Assembly: GCF_032854445.1 (NCBI RefSeq)
Contig: NC_088303.1
Coordinates: 565,501-629,500, forward strand
DNA from: Liolophura sinensis
Lineage: Eukaryota > Mollusca > Polyplacophora > Chitonida > Chitonidae
DNA: 64,000 bases
Reading direction: 5' to 3'
The notes below the pieces were generated by a model that was not told the DNA's origin, ran no database searches, and worked only from the letters and a program-made list of their open reading frames with translations. Each line of letters begins with the position of its first letter. The stretch's first letter is position 1. Positions 44,430-56,170 of the stretch are shown piece after piece. Position numbers and translations under genes: made by a program.

Positions 44430-45358
44430 TAGATCGACCTGGACACGACTCAGTCCTCTTAATAACTTAGTCATGTCCAGAGCTAAATACATCAGACATT
44501 GCTGGTCAGTCTCTTGAAATCTGGATGAATGGTGAAGTCTTCGAGTTGCTTGGTAGGCCTACATGGGCTATCCTGATGAATTCATCACGATCACTTAATT
44601 ATAAGGAAAATCAAGGGCGGTGTAACTGAGGCCCACAATTCAAAACGAAGAGACTGTGATGATAATCATTAGGTTATCAAACTTAATATTACTGTATAAT
44701 ATTAACCTGGATGAATACGTGTGGAGGTATTCATGTGCGCATGACGGCTCCGCATGAGTAAACAACCCGAAGCAAGCCTATCAAGTCAACAGTTCAATTT
44801 TACCCTCATAAAGAAAGCTTAAAATACTATATTGATTGCATGTTATGCCTTTTAAGGTCTCTATTGTTCAGGATATTTTGCTTATTACTGACATTTGATA
44901 TTTATGTTGTTTTCTATACGTCAGCATCGTTTGACAGATCTATGGAGCTCTTTTGCGCTGGAGGTGAACATCTCAGAAGAAAGGTTCCTTACGAACTTCC
45001 GAATGCTCACGGATTCTATTTTTACCCAGTTCAGTGACGTGGACACTGTCAAAGTTGTGATTATCTTTACAGTTTTTATCGCTGGACTTACCTGCTGACA
45101 GGTTGTGTTATTCTCTACAAAGAAGACTTTAGTCCTTCTTAGGTTGCATATCATAAAAGCAGTCTGAGTCACCGCGCGAAAATTACATGCGTTGTTGTTG
45201 TATGTAGACCTGTCTGTCAGCGTTACACACGTTTTCAGCTTTTTACTGTGTAGAAACTTTGTATTCGAGTTCTGTGTAGACAATGAAAGTGTAGTAAGGC
45301 GTAAATGACGGATACGTGGATTGAAGATTGAAACATTTACAGTTCTGGAAAGACAGAC
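44430..45358. promoter_or_regulatory. Upstream region of the KCC-like first exon
   Basis: Between the large repeat and the ATG at 45359. It should contain the upstream promoter and 5' UTR of the cotransporter gene. No TATA box or splice acceptor stands out. Small frames at 44840-45283 overlap on both strands and look accidental. Confidence 0.35.
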
Positions 45359-45518
45359 ATGTCAAACGTGCGGTTCACAGTCTCCAAGCCTGGCACGGAA
45401 GATGTCCCCCTAGGAGAAGGGACCCAGGACGGGCCAGGCTTGACATATGGCTCACTGCCGGGAGGTGACAATACTTCTGTTCAAATCATCGACAGCAATG
45501 GGCAGGGTGCAAAATTTG
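45359..45518 (+). CDS. KCC: K-Cl cotransporter (SLC12/KCC) alternative first coding exon 1a
   Basis: 53 codons plus one base (phase 1), from ATG to a consensus donor G|GTAAGTAG. The product begins MSNVRFTVSKPG; vertebrate KCC2a and KCC3-type N-termini begin with a very similar RFTV or HFTV stretch and are also made by an alternative first exon. RFxV is the docking motif for the SPAK/OSR1 kinases that control cation-chloride cotransporters. The rest is a hydrophilic, Gly/Asp-rich cytosolic tail, as in the family. KCCs export K+ with Cl- across the plasma membrane. In vertebrates the next exon continues at a Gly with the same phase (GDGNPKESSPF). The membrane domain is outside the window, so the assignment rests on the N-terminus only. 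Confidence 0.55.
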
Positions 45519-47672
45519 GTAAGTAGTTTTAGAAAAACATTATTATGATCTGCATTTATGAATAATCTAAGTTGCTCTCCACAGCAAGTTTGCAAACGTA
45601 AATATTTGCAGTTATCGTTACAATATTTCATGTTTTTTATCAAATGCCATGGTTTTGTGATTTTTTTTCAGCATGAATTTAATATTGAATATTTGGGTTT
45701 CTTATCTGAAAGTATTTTTCTGTTGTGTCTTCCTGCTATTTTGATAGGAAAAGCAAGGGTTAGCAGTCCATGGGAAATTTTCATCATGCGACAGGAAAAG
45801 GCTCTTTGTGACTCAATGCATACAAATCCCACTTGTATTTTCAGACTACTATAAGTCTGCCATGGACCGCTAAAATTTGCTGTATGCCCTGTGTAGTTTG
45901 TGTATTTGCTGTGCAGTAGTATGTTGTCAATGCGAAAAGGGAAGCCTAGCGCTTGATATGTAGGTTAACACAAATTTTATTTTTGGTATTTTGAAACAAA
46001 TACTCACAAAATAGAAAATTCATTTTACTTTTTCCTGTTGTGGTTGCATTAAATTAACATAAACTTATTAACAGTCTTAACTTATTCTTATTATTATGTT
46101 TTAAAGAAAGACCCCCAAAATGTTGTAATTAATGTCTTCACTGAAATTGTCCAAACTTAGAAGTCCAATATTGAAGTCCCTAAAATCACCAAAGATAAGA
46201 TTCCAGATTCTTGTCATGGGTGGCAAAAAAAAAGTGTTGTGTTTGGTAACCAGACCATAGAATGTTGAACTTTCATTGACTAGCCAACATGTTACACTCG
46301 TGTGAAGCAAAGATGGCTTATGCATGAGGCTGTATAAACATTTATCTTGATCTACCAGGCTTGTTTCCCTAAATGTACTTACAGCAATGTCTGGAAAGTG
46401 ATTTGATTTAGACGCATACATTTAAATGGATCATGATTAAAGCAAAGAAACATGACTGTATAAAATACATCACTAATACTACATTCATTAGAGGCAGAGT
46501 AGTAATAGGAGTAAAAAAATCAGACCCAAGAACCCAGATGTAGAAACGTGTGACTTGTCTAACAAAGCTCATTTTAGCACCTCATGATGCTTAAAAAAGC
46601 TGCTTTCATGTCAGGCCAACTACTACATAAGTTTTTGCCCTCTGTGTCAAGCTTTTTGAACTGTGTCTTTGTTGGGGACATCTGAATATTTTAGGGGACA
46701 TTTCAATGTTGGACTGATTCCATCTCCTGCTATGACCTGCATGTAATTAGCACAGTCCAAAAATATGATCTGAGTGTATATAAAACTTGAAAATTAATTT
46801 CAGAATTTAAAGCACTAGTTTATCCATGATTTTGAGTTGTGAGGGAAGATGGAATTTTGTTTGTCATATATACATACAGCATGTATGCAAAGGACAGATA
46901 CAGCTGTGTTCAATTTTATTTTCACCTTAAAAACAAACAACAACTTAGCAAAGGAACTGCATGCATTTTCAGTTTTATATTGTTAATTTTTATTAAAAAT
47001 CCTTTCTAACTTTCTGTAGCTATGTCTGACTCAAATGGCAGGACATCCAAATAATCTGATGGCTTTGTTTTATTTGATTTGATGTGGGTGTGTGAAAACT
47101 GGCTTCATGTCATGATGTGTGTAGGAATTTTCTGAAGACAACTTGGCCTTGAGATTAAATCTGAGGTTAAGAATGATTATGGCTTGCTGTAAATTTTCAA
47201 CCTTTCCAACCTCCTAAGCTCTTTTTTGTGGAATTTATAATTTACAATTATTAAGAAAAAGACACCAAAATGATTTGTTTCTGCCTTCTAAGGTGAAAGC
47301 TTCATAAAACTGAGCAAATTATTTCTCTATACCTTATAGTTGTCACAGAATGTTTCAAAATATTAGTTGCAGTGGTGGTTGAAAAGGTTCAAAAATTGGA
47401 GTAATTATATTCCATAAAGTTTTAAAAAATAACAGACCAAAGAGATACTTAAATACAGTTTAAAGTCATGTGCCTAATAATGGCGATAAGATTCATATTT
47501 TGTTGTCCTTTCAACTCCATGTTATGAAGCCAGATCACACACATTTCAGTGCTTTTTTTGACCCACTGTTAATTTCTTTTATCACTTTGTTTGATGTTGT
47601 GTTTCTGCACTTACTGGGCTCTGGTTTACTTTTCATCCCTTTTCCCCTGGCCCTTGGATGATGGATGTGTAG

Positions 47673-47696
47673 CTGGGGACTACGCCGTCATTTATG
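47673..47696 (+). CDS. KCC: Possible 24-nt microexon of the KCC-like gene
   Basis: Flanked by a pyrimidine-rich tract and AG (tgtgtag) and a GTAAAT donor. Entered in phase 1 after exon 1a it adds GDYAVIY and leaves in phase 1, so it could be included or skipped without changing the frame. Such in-frame cassettes are known in KCC N-termini. Splice signals are only moderate and 24 nt cannot be judged by similarity. Confidence 0.25.
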
Positions 47697-48214
47697 GTAA
47701 ATAAAAGTTAATTTCTTTTGACACAAGACTGACAGCTCCTTGCTGTGTACATGATCATTCATGTTGTGCTTTGCCTACAGCTTTAGGCATTTTCAGCTTG
47801 CAGTGTATGTACTTGTATTTCTTTTCTCTGAATATGATTTTATTCTATCATGCTTCATAAAGTATTCAACATTGTCTTTAACTACATCTGATTATCAGTC
47901 AGAATTTCAACAAAAACAGTTTCTTTATTTCTCCAAACTTTTCTTTAACTCCACTGAATTTTTTCTTTGTTTTATGATACTCATGTATGATGGTATGTGT
48001 GCTCTGTCACTCTGTGGATCATTATTGTGACTTGGATTGTGCACTGCATTCTAATGTGAAAATGTGAAAACAGGTTAAATATTAAAACATCATTGTAAAA
48101 GGGCCAGGTGGTGACAAACTGCATTGTCCAAATTAACATTTGTTTTGGCCTACATTTACACCATGTAACTAATGCTGTGTTATCCCAACTGAATTGCTCA
48201 TCAGCATGTACATA

Positions 48215-48368
48215 GATTTATTTGTTTATTTGTTTGGTGTTTGACGCTGCACTCAAGAATATTTCATTTATATGAGGGCGGCCAGCATTATGGTGGGAGG
48301 GAACCGGGCACAGCCCGGAGGAAACCCACTACCATCCGCATGTTGCTGGAAGATCTTCCCACTTATGT
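48215..48368 (-). mobile_element. SINE core fragment, minus orientation
   Basis: tttatttgtttatttgtttg tail, ctcaagaatatttcatttat, gcggccagcattatggtggg, ccgggcacagcccgg and accatccgcatgttgctgg. The tRNA head is missing. One of the better conserved cores. Confidence 0.85.
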
Positions 48369-49299
48369 GTACATACATGTAGATAATAACATTCATATAC
48401 GACTTTGACATCTAACAAAGAAATCTAAAGTAACTTCACAATTTATCCATTAATCTAATGAAGATAAAACCATCGATTGTCCACGTCTTAAACATCATTA
48501 CAATCTCAGTTTAAAAAAAAAAAATTTAATTTGCCAGGTTGACTTCTGTGTATGTAATATGTTCTTTTCATGTTTGCTTTATAATAACTCACAGACAGTT
48601 TGTTTACCTTGCCTAACTACATGTATGTGGCCTACTTTAATAAATTAACATATTAACAGTTCATTTATGATGGTTCTAAATTTTAATGGCAGTGTGAATA
48701 AAAATGGGAAACACTTTCCTTTGAATATTGATGGCCTGAAAAATTTGAGTGGAAATTGAACCAGCTAACGTGCTACAACATTTGATGTTACAGACAATTT
48801 TTGGTTTGCTATTGATGTCACTAATGAAACAAGGTCTTTACCCTATATTTGAAACTTGTTGTTGAAGGGACATGACAGTATTCACTGTGTGTTTCCTTGG
48901 TTAAGAAGGCATTTAGCACCTGTATCACAGAGTTGTTCCCCCTTGATTGTTTTGACGCAGTGGTGTACAGTGAGGGAGAGTTGTATTGTTATGGAAGATA
49001 CTTGAATAGATTGCTTCACTTCAGGCACTCCAGTTTCTTCCACATAAAACTGAATGTCATATGTGCGAAAAATTCTCGAGCACAACATTGCATACCAGTC
49101 AAATATAACAAGCACATAGAAATTATCCTTAATTTTGCTCATCATTGACACATGGAAAAGACATTTAAGAGAAACATTATGATAAATGAGTGCATGGTAC
49201 CTGTATTGAACCATTTGAATTTTTATGCATGTGTTTTATGAATTGTTGACTACTTTGATTAAAACGAATATCTGTACATGTTGTACATGTTTATTTCCT

Positions 49300-50560
49300 G
49301 ACCTTGTGCATGCACGTTCATGTCAGTCTCCTCACCTCAGAGGTACACTAGGCTTGTAGTGCTTGCACGTTCATGTCAGTCTCCTCACCTCAGAGGTACA
49401 CGGGTCTGGTATAGCATGCATGTTCATGTCAGCCTCCTCACCTCTGGTATAGCATGCATGTTCATGTCACTGTCCTCACCTCAGAGGTACATGAGGCTGG
49501 TATAGCATGCACATTTATGTCATCCTCCTCACCTCAGAGGTACATGAGGCTGGTATAGCATGCACATTCATGTCAGTCTCCTCACCTCAGAGGTACATGA
49601 GGCTGGTATAGCATGCACATTCATGTCAGTCTCCTCACCTCAGAGGTACATGAGGCTGGTATAGCATGCATGTTCATGTCAGCCTCCTCACCTCAGAGGT
49701 ACATGAGGCTGGTATAGCATGCATGTTCACGTCAGCTTCCTCACGTGAGAGGTACACGAGGCTAATGTAGCATGCATGTTCATGTCAGTCTCCTCATCTC
49801 ATAGGTGCACGAGGTATAGCATGGATGTTCATGTCAGTCTCCTCACCTCAGAGGTACATGAAGCTGGTATAGCATGCATGTTCATGTCAGCCTCCTCACC
49901 TCAGAGGTACATGGAGCTGGTACAGCATGCATGTTCATGTCAGTCTCCTGACTGGAGAGTTACACGAAGCTGGTAAAGCATGCATGTTCATGTCAGTCTC
50001 CTGACTGGAGTGGTACACGAGGCTGGTATAGCATGCCTGAAAGGTACACGAGGTATAGCATGGATGTTCATGTCAGCCTCCTCACCGGAGAGGTACATGA
50101 GGTTGGTGTAGCATGCACGTTCATGTCGGCCTCCTTACCCGAGAGGTACACGAGGCATGCACATTCATGTCAGTTGCCTGACTGACGAGGCTGGTATAGC
50201 ATGCACGTTCATGCTATACTGGAGAGGTACACGGGGATGGTATAGCATGCATGTTCACGTCAGCTTCCTCACGTGAGAGGTACACGAGGCTAATGTAGCA
50301 TGCATGTTCATGTCAGTCTCCACATCTCAGAGGTACATGAGGTATAGCATGGATGTTCATGTCAGCCTCCTCACCTGAGAGGTACTCGAGGCTGATATAG
50401 CATGCACGTTCATGTCAGCCTCCTCACCTGAGATGTACTCGAGGCCGGTATAGCATGAACGTTCATCTCAGCCTCCTCACCTGAGAGGTACACTTATAGC
50501 ATGGACGTTCATTTCATCCTCCTCACCTGAGAGGTACATGAGGCTGGCATATCATGGTAT
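49300..50560. repeat. Minisatellite, about 53-bp unit
   Basis: About 25 units of tagcatgcatgttcatgtca, gtctcctcacctcagaggta and catgaggctggta. Many units are shortened, particularly after 50000. The conserved part includes the palindrome GCATGC. Confidence 0.95.
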
Positions 50561-51964
50561 TATCTTGTGGGCAGCTACCTGCCTTTGCTTATCCATCTGT
50601 AGGTTTGATTGTCTTTCGCTGTTATCTTAGGATTGAATTATAAGTGTTGGTGTGAAATGAAATTGTCAAGAAATAACAGAATCACATGTGTGCTTCAAAG
50701 GATTCTGTATATGTATGTCAGATGGAGAGAGATATTCATCAAACTGGATGGTTTCATCAACTTTACTGTCCCCCATCATATTTACAGGCCCTAATCCTCC
50801 CAGACAGTGTGATCAAACTCTGACTTGTAAATGTGACCAGTACTGTTTTAAACCTGATCCCTCTTGGACTTGTTTTTCTGAGAATTTTGTTACAGCTGTC
50901 TAGTTGTGAATATGAAGATATTATATACATAAGCAGACCTACATTTTTTGGAGTTCAGATTGTCATTTTAGATGCAGTGGCTTTATTCAGAGTTAGTTCT
51001 GTTTTTAGAAGCAAATAGCCTGATTTGCGCATAGCATCAACGCACAAATTTTATAGCAATCAGACTGCACCTTTGATCATAAACTAGGATTGGATGAATT
51101 GAGACATTCAGTTACGCGTTAAAACTTCAACTTATAACTTCGAACTAAAATAGGTGAACTAATTCAAATTTGAAGTTACAAGTTACAAGTTACTTGTAAC
51201 TTCTAACTAAAGGTTTCTAATATCTGGTAGTTACAGGTGTATAACGGGTATTTTGACAAATGTGAAGAGTTCAGTTACATTTGGTGTGTTGAATTGGATG
51301 CTGTAATGAGCGAGTGGTGTAGGTAATTTCCCTCATGCCTGACATAAAATTGTTTTGTTTGAATTTGAATCAAATCTTTTCAGTTTTCATTGGTTGATTC
51401 AGATGTAAAGACAGCCTTGTTAGGAATTGGTTCCGCTATTTGTCTTGACTTTTCAGTTGGGTTTCTGATAGGCTAGAGCATATGTTAAACATGTTACATG
51501 TGCTTAATGCATAGAAGTGTTACAAAATTGTAATGGTTTTTTTTAAGGGTTTGAAAAGTTCCTGGCACCCAAAGCGGGAAGAAAAAAATTGAAAATAACC
51601 ATGAATATAGTAAACATGGTGGTACTTTGATGTAGAACTGGAAGCTTTCTTCACTCTTGTCTTGTATGTATGCGCACACAGATACAGTAGCTTTTTGCAC
51701 AGAGAACACAATGGACACTGCTGGATGATTGGATAGTGTGTAATATAACCAGTTAGACTGTAGACATACATTTACCCACTATAGTTTACTATTTAGTCAC
51801 TATAGTTTCTGAAATCTGTTGAAATGTTAGCTGGATGTAAGATGAAATCACACACAGTTTACTTGTTAATGCAAGAGAAAAGTTGGGTGTGAGAATTGCA
51901 GGTAAACAAAATTCCTTTGATATTATACACAGTATTAGTATTGTATAAATGAATGGATGACTAT

Positions 51965-52435
51965 TTATAGGGACCACTGCAGTGGCCTAATGGTTTGAGC
52001 GTCCGCCTCAAAACTGGGGCTGAGGATCAGATATATATACTCCATATGGCTGAAAAATTGTTAAGTATGACATTAATGCCTAAGCACTGACTCATTCAAA
52101 GCCGGTAGACCCATGATCAAACCTGGGTCGGGTCATACCAAAGACTTTAAAACTTGTTGGTACTTGTTGTTGCCCCATTTGGCACTGCGCACTGAGGGAT
52201 GAGAGCAAGGGAACCGAGCTGGTTGGCCTGGTGTCAGTATAATATAACTGGGTGGATTGTCATGTGTGGTGTCTTCAGCATGATGCTACAGCGGCAGCGT
52301 CACTTTAGTGGCATGGACTCACCCTGCCATAAGGAGACACAGTATATACTTGTACACACAACTAATGACTCCTACTAGTCATATGACTGAAAAATCATTG
52401 AGCGCAATGTAAAACTCCAAGCATACATACATTCC
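51965..52435 (+). mobile_element. SINE relative of the second family, composite
   Basis: The head, cactgcagtggcctaatggt and gagcgtccgcctc, matches the outer tRNA-like head of the copy at 11395-11790. The body has gggtcgggtcatacc, ggtgtcagtataat and a tgaaaaatc..aagca 3' end. A truncated relative is at 31745-31945. Confidence 0.6.
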
Positions 52436-53177
52436 TACTATTGATGGCTTTCATGTTACCTACTGGCATATGTTATATGACATGTGTCAGTGCCACTGCG
52501 ATGTTATAGATGTAAAATTCGCATAGATAATACTGCCATAAATTGCAAATGAATATACAATTGTATCAATTTTGGGTTTTTGATGTACTGCTTGAGTTAA
52601 CGCTGGCAGGAATTGTACACACTGTATTTATAGGCTGTGCCTTTCAGCTTTTTGTGAAAAATGATTGAGGAAGGATATTTTTCAGCATTCATTAAACTTG
52701 TCATTATTATTATTATTGCATGTTGTGATAATGAATACATGTGGTAAGTGTTTCTGTGGTAGATTCCATCGCCATTGTTTTACAGTTACACATATATGTG
52801 GGTGATAATGAGATGAGGTTGCACAGTGCTACGAAGAGTTGGTGCACGTGTTACGATTTGTGGTGTGCCAGCTGAAGTCAAATGATGACATATGCTGTAA
52901 GTGAGCAAGAGGGAATCATTGCTTGCTGACATGGTACTAAGGCTGGGACATGACATTGGACAATAGCGAGAGTATTTCAGAGGCAGGGTATAACTACACA
53001 ACATTCATGGCATATGTCTGAAAGGGTGGTGTCTCTAGGTATTGCACCACCCTGCTTCAGCTATGCCAAGAGGGGTTACAGGCAGGTGATTGAGATATTG
53101 GCCTGTGCTTGCTGGTGTCGCAGCCTGTGTTTGTGTGTCTAACCCAGATTCACACTGTGCAGTCAGGTTGGTTGGAG

Positions 53178-53201
53178 TGGGGGGGGGGGGGGGGGGGGGG
53201 G
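53178..53201. repeat. Poly-G tract
   Basis: More than 20 consecutive G residues, then CGTAAGGGGG. Length is likely to be unreliable in sequencing. Confidence 0.95.
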
Positions 53202-53482
53202 CGTAAGGGGGTGCTGGTGGTAGTTGACGGTCAGAAAGTGGGAAGTGCTGTCTGGCAGCACATGACTACCGCCATTACTGATCACAATTGACGTCCTGGT
53301 ACTGTTGGAACCCACGTGGGTAACACCAGCAAACTGGCCCTGCTGTGTACATATATGCACAGCTGTATTTAGGCTGAGAAATTGTCTTTGATGTTGTGCA
53401 GTGAAAGCAACACCTTTAATAGAAAAAGTTACTCTGCAGTCTTAGCAGGAGGGCTTGCTTTAATACATGAATAGGCTTCTTG

Positions 53483-53591
53483 ATGAATCAGATTACGATG
53501 ACAACACCCAAAATTACTGTAACTCGTGTGGACGAGTCGGAACTTCATATTGGAGATGATTTTGAGGAAGACGAGGATAATTCTTCAACAG
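53483..53591 (+). CDS. KCC: K-Cl cotransporter (SLC12/KCC) alternative first coding exon 1b
   Basis: 36 codons plus one base, from ATG (an in-frame TGA lies four codons upstream) to CAACAG|GTATTA. It ends in phase 1 on a G, exactly like exon 1a, so either exon can join the same exon 2. The segment MTTPKITVTRVDESEL resembles the KCC3b/KCC4 start (M-P-x-F-T-V-x-x-V-E). It is followed by an acidic run (GDDFEEDEDNSS). A second in-frame ATG at 53498 may be the real start. The motif here is KITV rather than RFxV, so this isoform would lack the canonical SPAK/OSR1 docking site. Function as for exon 1a; the rest of the gene is beyond the window. Confidence 0.5.
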
Positions 53592-54589
53592 GTATTATAT
53601 TCTAGGCTCTTGTACATACCATTACTTATATATTTTGAAATGTTGACTTACCTGTGGACATTGCTCTGATTGTGTGTAAGTGACTTGGGTATGAATTAAG
53701 CTACAGCTCAGGTAGTTGTAACTCCTGGTCATAACTCACCTTTTGTTCAGTTGATCAGGTGTGAAATAAGGATTGCACAGGTGTGATCAATCCAGCTGCA
53801 GGTATGTCATTGCACCTGATCAGCTGGACAAATCTGTGTTTAACCCCAGCTAAGGCAGTTAAATGGAGTATTTGAAGCGTTAATTGTATTTGCTGATCCT
53901 GCTTGGTGAGGGAATCGTCTGATTGTATACATGTACCTATAAAAAGGTGCCTTTCCAACTCCTAGACGCCTTGTTCTTTGGCAACTTTTGTCCAAATCAA
54001 GTTTATAGCCATTATAAAGAGCCTCTTTGTTGCAGAGTTTATTCCACACTGGCCTGAGTTTCTCTACATCCATTTACTGGCTGTCCAAGGGACAACCATT
54101 GTACTATTTTTGTCTGCATTTATGTATTGATTTCCAGTCCAAACTTGACTGTGTTCTGTTTTTTTTGTGCTGTCCATAGCCTCCAATTGATCCCTCTTTA
54201 AGGATCATTTTTCTCTCGTATAGTCCACACTTGTGTTTGTCAAGGGCTACTCAGCCTTTCCGTTACCAGCACTCTCCCAAATTTAAGATATATACTCTAC
54301 ATATGATCGTCTCTGCACTACGAAAGTTTTAAGTGAGGAATCATGATCCTAGAGTTTTAGGCGAGGAGTCATGGTCACTTCTCTCATAATTATGTCATTT
54401 TTTATGGATTTATTTAGGTGGAGAATGGTGCATTATTTGCAAGATTATGGTAAAGAATTGTATGTGTATAAAGTGCATACATTTGTAAAAGGCTGATGTC
54501 AATTACATGTACTAATCCCAGGCATTGTCAGGTGCAGTCATTACCATGATAACAGTTGGAAGCTTGATATTAGGCAGTATGTACCTGTG
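53592..54589. other. Intron sequence, no gene recognised
   Basis: Follows the donor of exon 1b. Minus-strand frames at 53755-54073 overlap in two phases without recognisable content. Confidence 0.35.
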
Positions 54590-56170
54590 ATAGGAACGGT
54601 GGGTGTTTGTCACAATGTTATTTAGTAACATGTAGGTGTCCATGATGAAATCGGGAACAGTTGGTGTTTGTCACAATGTTATATAGTAACATGTAGGTGT
54701 CCATGATGAAATCGGGAATAGTTGGTGTTTGTCACAGTGTTATCTAGTAACATGTAATTGTCCATGATGAAATCGGGAACGGTGGATGTTTGTCACAATG
54801 TTATATAGTAACATGTAGGTGTCCATGATGAAATCGGGAACAGTTGGTGTTTGTCACAGTGTTATATAGTAACATGTAGTTGTCCATGATGAAATCGGGA
54901 ACGGTGGGTGTTTGTCACAATGTTATATGGTAACATGTAGGTGTCCATGATGAAATCGGGAACAGTTGGTGTTTGTCACAATGTTATATTGTAACATGTA
55001 GTTGTCCATGATGAAATTGGGAACAGTTGGTGTTTGTCACAATGTTAAATAGTAACATGTAGGTGTCCATGATGAAATCGGGAACGGTGGGTGTTTGTCA
55101 CAATGTTATATAGTAACATATAGGTGTCCATGATGAAATTGGGAGCAGTTGGTGTTTGTCACAATTTTATATAGTAACATGTAGGTGTCCATGATGAAAT
55201 CGGGAACAGTTGGTGTTTGTCACAGTGTATATGGTAACATGTAGGTGTCCATGATGAAATCGGGAACAGTTGGTGTTTGTCACAATTTTATATAGTAACA
55301 TGTAGGTGTCCATGATGAAATCGGGAACAGTTGGTGTTTGTCACAGTGTTATATGGTAACATGTAGGTGTCCATGATGAAATCGGGAACAGTTGGTGTTT
55401 GTCACAATGTTATATAGTAACATGTAGGTGTCCATGATGAAATTGGGAACCAATGGTGTTTGTCATAATGCGATATAGTAACATATAGGTGTCCATGATG
55501 AAATCGGGAACAGTTGGTGTTTGTCACAATGCGATGTAGTAACATGTAGTTGTCCATGATGAAATCGGGAACAGTTGGTGTTTGTCACAATGTTAAATAG
55601 TAACATGTAGGTGTCCATGATGAAATCGGTAATGGTGGGTGTTTGTCACAAGGTTATATAGTAACATGTAGGTGTCCATGATGAAATCGGGAACAGTTGG
55701 TTTTTGTCACAATGTTGATTAGTAACATGTAGGTGTCCATGATGAAATCGAGAACAGTTGGTGTTTGTCACAGTGTTATATGGTAACATGTAGGTGTCCA
55801 TGATAAAGTCGGGAACAGTTGGTGTTTGTCACAGTGTTATATGGTAACATATAGGTGTCCATGATGAAATTGGGAACAAATGGTGTTTGTCACAATGCGA
55901 TATAGTAACATATAGGTGTCCATGATGAAATCGGGAACAGTTGGTGTTTGTCACAATGCGATATAGTTACATATAGGTGTCCATGATGAAATTGAGAACA
56001 GTTGGTGTTTCTCACCATGCAATATGGCAACATGTAGGTGTCCATGATGAAATGAGGAACAGTTGGTGTTTGTCACAATGCGATATAGTAACATATAGGT
56101 GTCCATGATGAAATCGGGAACAGTTGGTGTTTCTCACCATGCAATGTAGTTACATGTAGGTGTCCATGAA
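54590..56170. repeat. Minisatellite, about 61-bp unit
   Basis: About 26 units of gtccatgatgaaatcgggaa, cagttggtgtttgtcacaat and gttatatagtaacatgtagg. The last part holds the interrupted inverted repeat GTTA-TATAG-TAAC. Units on the right (after 55450) carry a gcgatatag variant. Confidence 0.95.

Larger units (their letters stand above)
45519..49300. other. Intron sequence of the KCC-like gene
   Basis: Apart from a possible microexon and a SINE, nothing recognisable. Frames at 45558-45854, 46101-46421 and 47761-48030 have low-complexity, AT-driven composition and no motif. Confidence 0.35.
50561..53482. other. Intron/upstream sequence, no gene recognised
   Basis: Contains a SINE (51965-52435) and a poly-G tract (53178-53201). 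The promoter for the second KCC-like first exon should lie at its right end. Frames of 60-80 codons show no motif. Confidence 0.35.
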
